Below are positions 63,504-64,000 of a stretch of 64,000 nucleotides of DNA, in pieces. Made by a program: the position numbers and the translations under genes. Numbering within the stretch: position 1 is the stretch's first letter; each line of letters starts with the position of its first letter. Source of the stretch: Desulfonatronum lacustre DSM 10312 (GTDB lineage: Bacteria; Desulfobacterota; Desulfovibrionia; Desulfovibrionales; Desulfonatronaceae). Under the pieces are notes generated by a model, which did not search any database, was not told the origin of the DNA, and was given only the letters and a program-made list of their open reading frames with translations. The stretch is from NCBI RefSeq assembly GCF_000519265.1, contig NZ_KI912608.1, forward strand, positions 3,585,921-3,649,920, written 5' to 3'.

Positions 63504-63707
63504 TCATTGCAACAGATCGTCAAAGGAAAGCTCGGCGTCTCTCAGGATTTTCCTCAACAGGCCTTTTCCGACATCCTGACAGGAATGAGAAGGGACTGTT
63601 ACCGTGCGTCCATCCTGGTGACGCAGTCGGACATGGCTGCCACGCTGGCGGACAGTCAAAAAACCTTGCCTTTTCAGCGCCTTGAGAACCTCTTTAGATG
63701 TAAGCAT
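63504..63707 (-). CDS. hicA: HicA-family mRNA interferase toxin
   Basis: The 67-residue toxin has a dsRNA-binding-like fold with the conserved His in RQRGSHVRLRHQDGR and then TVTVPSHSCQDVGKGLLRKIL. HicA cleaves mRNA unless HicB is bound. Its ATG at 63707 overlaps the hicB stop; a TTG at 63725 would add six residues. Gene order on the transcript is hicB then hicA. 40 bp separate it from ygfK. Confidence 0.9.
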   Translation of the reverse strand: MLTSKEVLKALKRQGFLTVRQRGSHVRLRHQDGRTVTVPSHSCQDVGKGLLRKILRDAELSFDDLLQ

Positions 63708-63921
63708 GGGAAGGTTCGTAATCAATGCTCACCTTTTGGACTCCAATGAACTCGTTTTGCGAGTAGGGTTCTTCAATGCACATCTCTATGACTTCCCGGA
63801 TGTTACGCAGCATCTCTTCCATGGTTCTTCCCTGCGCGTAACAGGCTTGCAAGCTGGGGACTTCACCGACAAAAAAGCCGTCCTCATCCTTCTCGACCAC
63901 GACGAAAAAGTCCTTGGCCAT
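63694..63921 (-). CDS. hicB: HicB-family antitoxin
   Basis: The 75-residue antitoxin has an RNase H-like fold: FFVVVEKDEDGFFVGEVPSLQACYAQGRTMEEML. GGAGG five bases before ATG 63921 fixes the start; a GTG 12 bases upstream is weaker. It neutralises HicA and may repress its own operon. No separate DNA-binding tail is evident, unlike longer HicB proteins. Nothing is recognised between 63934 and the end of the window. Confidence 0.88.
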   Translation of the reverse strand: MAKDFFVVVEKDEDGFFVGEVPSLQACYAQGRTMEEMLRNIREVIEMCIEEPYSQNEFIGVQKVSIDYEPSHAYI

Positions 63922-64000
63922 GTGTTCCTCCACCTTCAGATCTTATTGTTCAGAGATATTCCACGCCTGTGACGTTTACTCTCGAGGCGTCCATGTTCAG

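Overview
The window is about 64 kb of GC-rich, tightly packed bacterial chromosome. It most resembles a sulfate-reducing Desulfovibrionales-type member of Desulfobacterota, and the gene content recalls Desulfonatronum or Desulfovibrio relatives. The strongest marker is a complete qrcABCD operon (periplasmic quinone reductase complex of sulfate reducers). A KorAB-type 2-oxoacid:ferredoxin oxidoreductase and the lineage-style run mnmG, mla genes, corC, lnt, prfB support this. The organism is inferred from gene content, not from a marker gene search. No rRNA, tRNA, CRISPR array, phage or transposase gene was recognised.

Layout. 1-5 kb: an MFS and an EamA transporter, two diaminopimelate pathway genes (dapA, dapF), an IHF/HU protein and a FlhG/MinD-like ATPase. 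5-17 kb (all minus strand, many 4-bp stop/start overlaps): a long colinear run transcribed mnmG, mlaE, a degenerate MlaF-like protein, mlaD, lipoprotein, PilZ protein, corC, lnt, prfB (with a programmed +1 frameshift) and a diguanylate cyclase, preceded by an M20 peptidase gene. 17-29 kb: a PxxKW protein, a broken SNF2 ATPase joined out of frame to an HTH tail, rsmA, DUF2062, an EF-G paralog, an unknown gene, bamD, trxB, trxA, tsaD, fbp. 29-41 kb: lipoproteins, a Pro-Glu-rich TPR protein, an FtsB-like protein, a zinc-ribbon/receiver-like protein, two PilT-family ATPases, pgsA, a lytic transglycosylase, an Mrp ATPase, pcm, two exported redox proteins and FlgO-type envelope proteins.

41-52 kb: a second FlgO-type lipoprotein gene (plus strand), korAB, ferritin, a mannose-1-phosphate guanylyltransferase/isomerase, then the plus-strand qrcABCD operon closed by a strong terminator. 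Qrc takes electrons from periplasmic cytochromes, ultimately from hydrogenases and formate dehydrogenases, into the menaquinone pool that feeds sulfate reduction.

52-64 kb: a selenium-dependent molybdenum hydroxylase (SDMH) style cluster. It holds a hydantoinase, a MocA-like nucleotidyltransferase, YqeC, the three xanthine-dehydrogenase-family subunits, YqeB and a YgfK-like iron-sulfur protein. The YgfK-like protein appears to have lost its usual FAD/NAD(P)H module. A MNT-type nucleotidyltransferase with a 55-residue partner, and a hicBA toxin-antitoxin pair, sit on either side of the ygfK gene. This cluster probably serves purine or related heterocycle catabolism.

Most worth a second look: the shortened YgfK within the SDMH cluster, the ATPase-dead-looking MlaF homologue with a PilZ protein in the same operon, and the SNF2/HTH junction.
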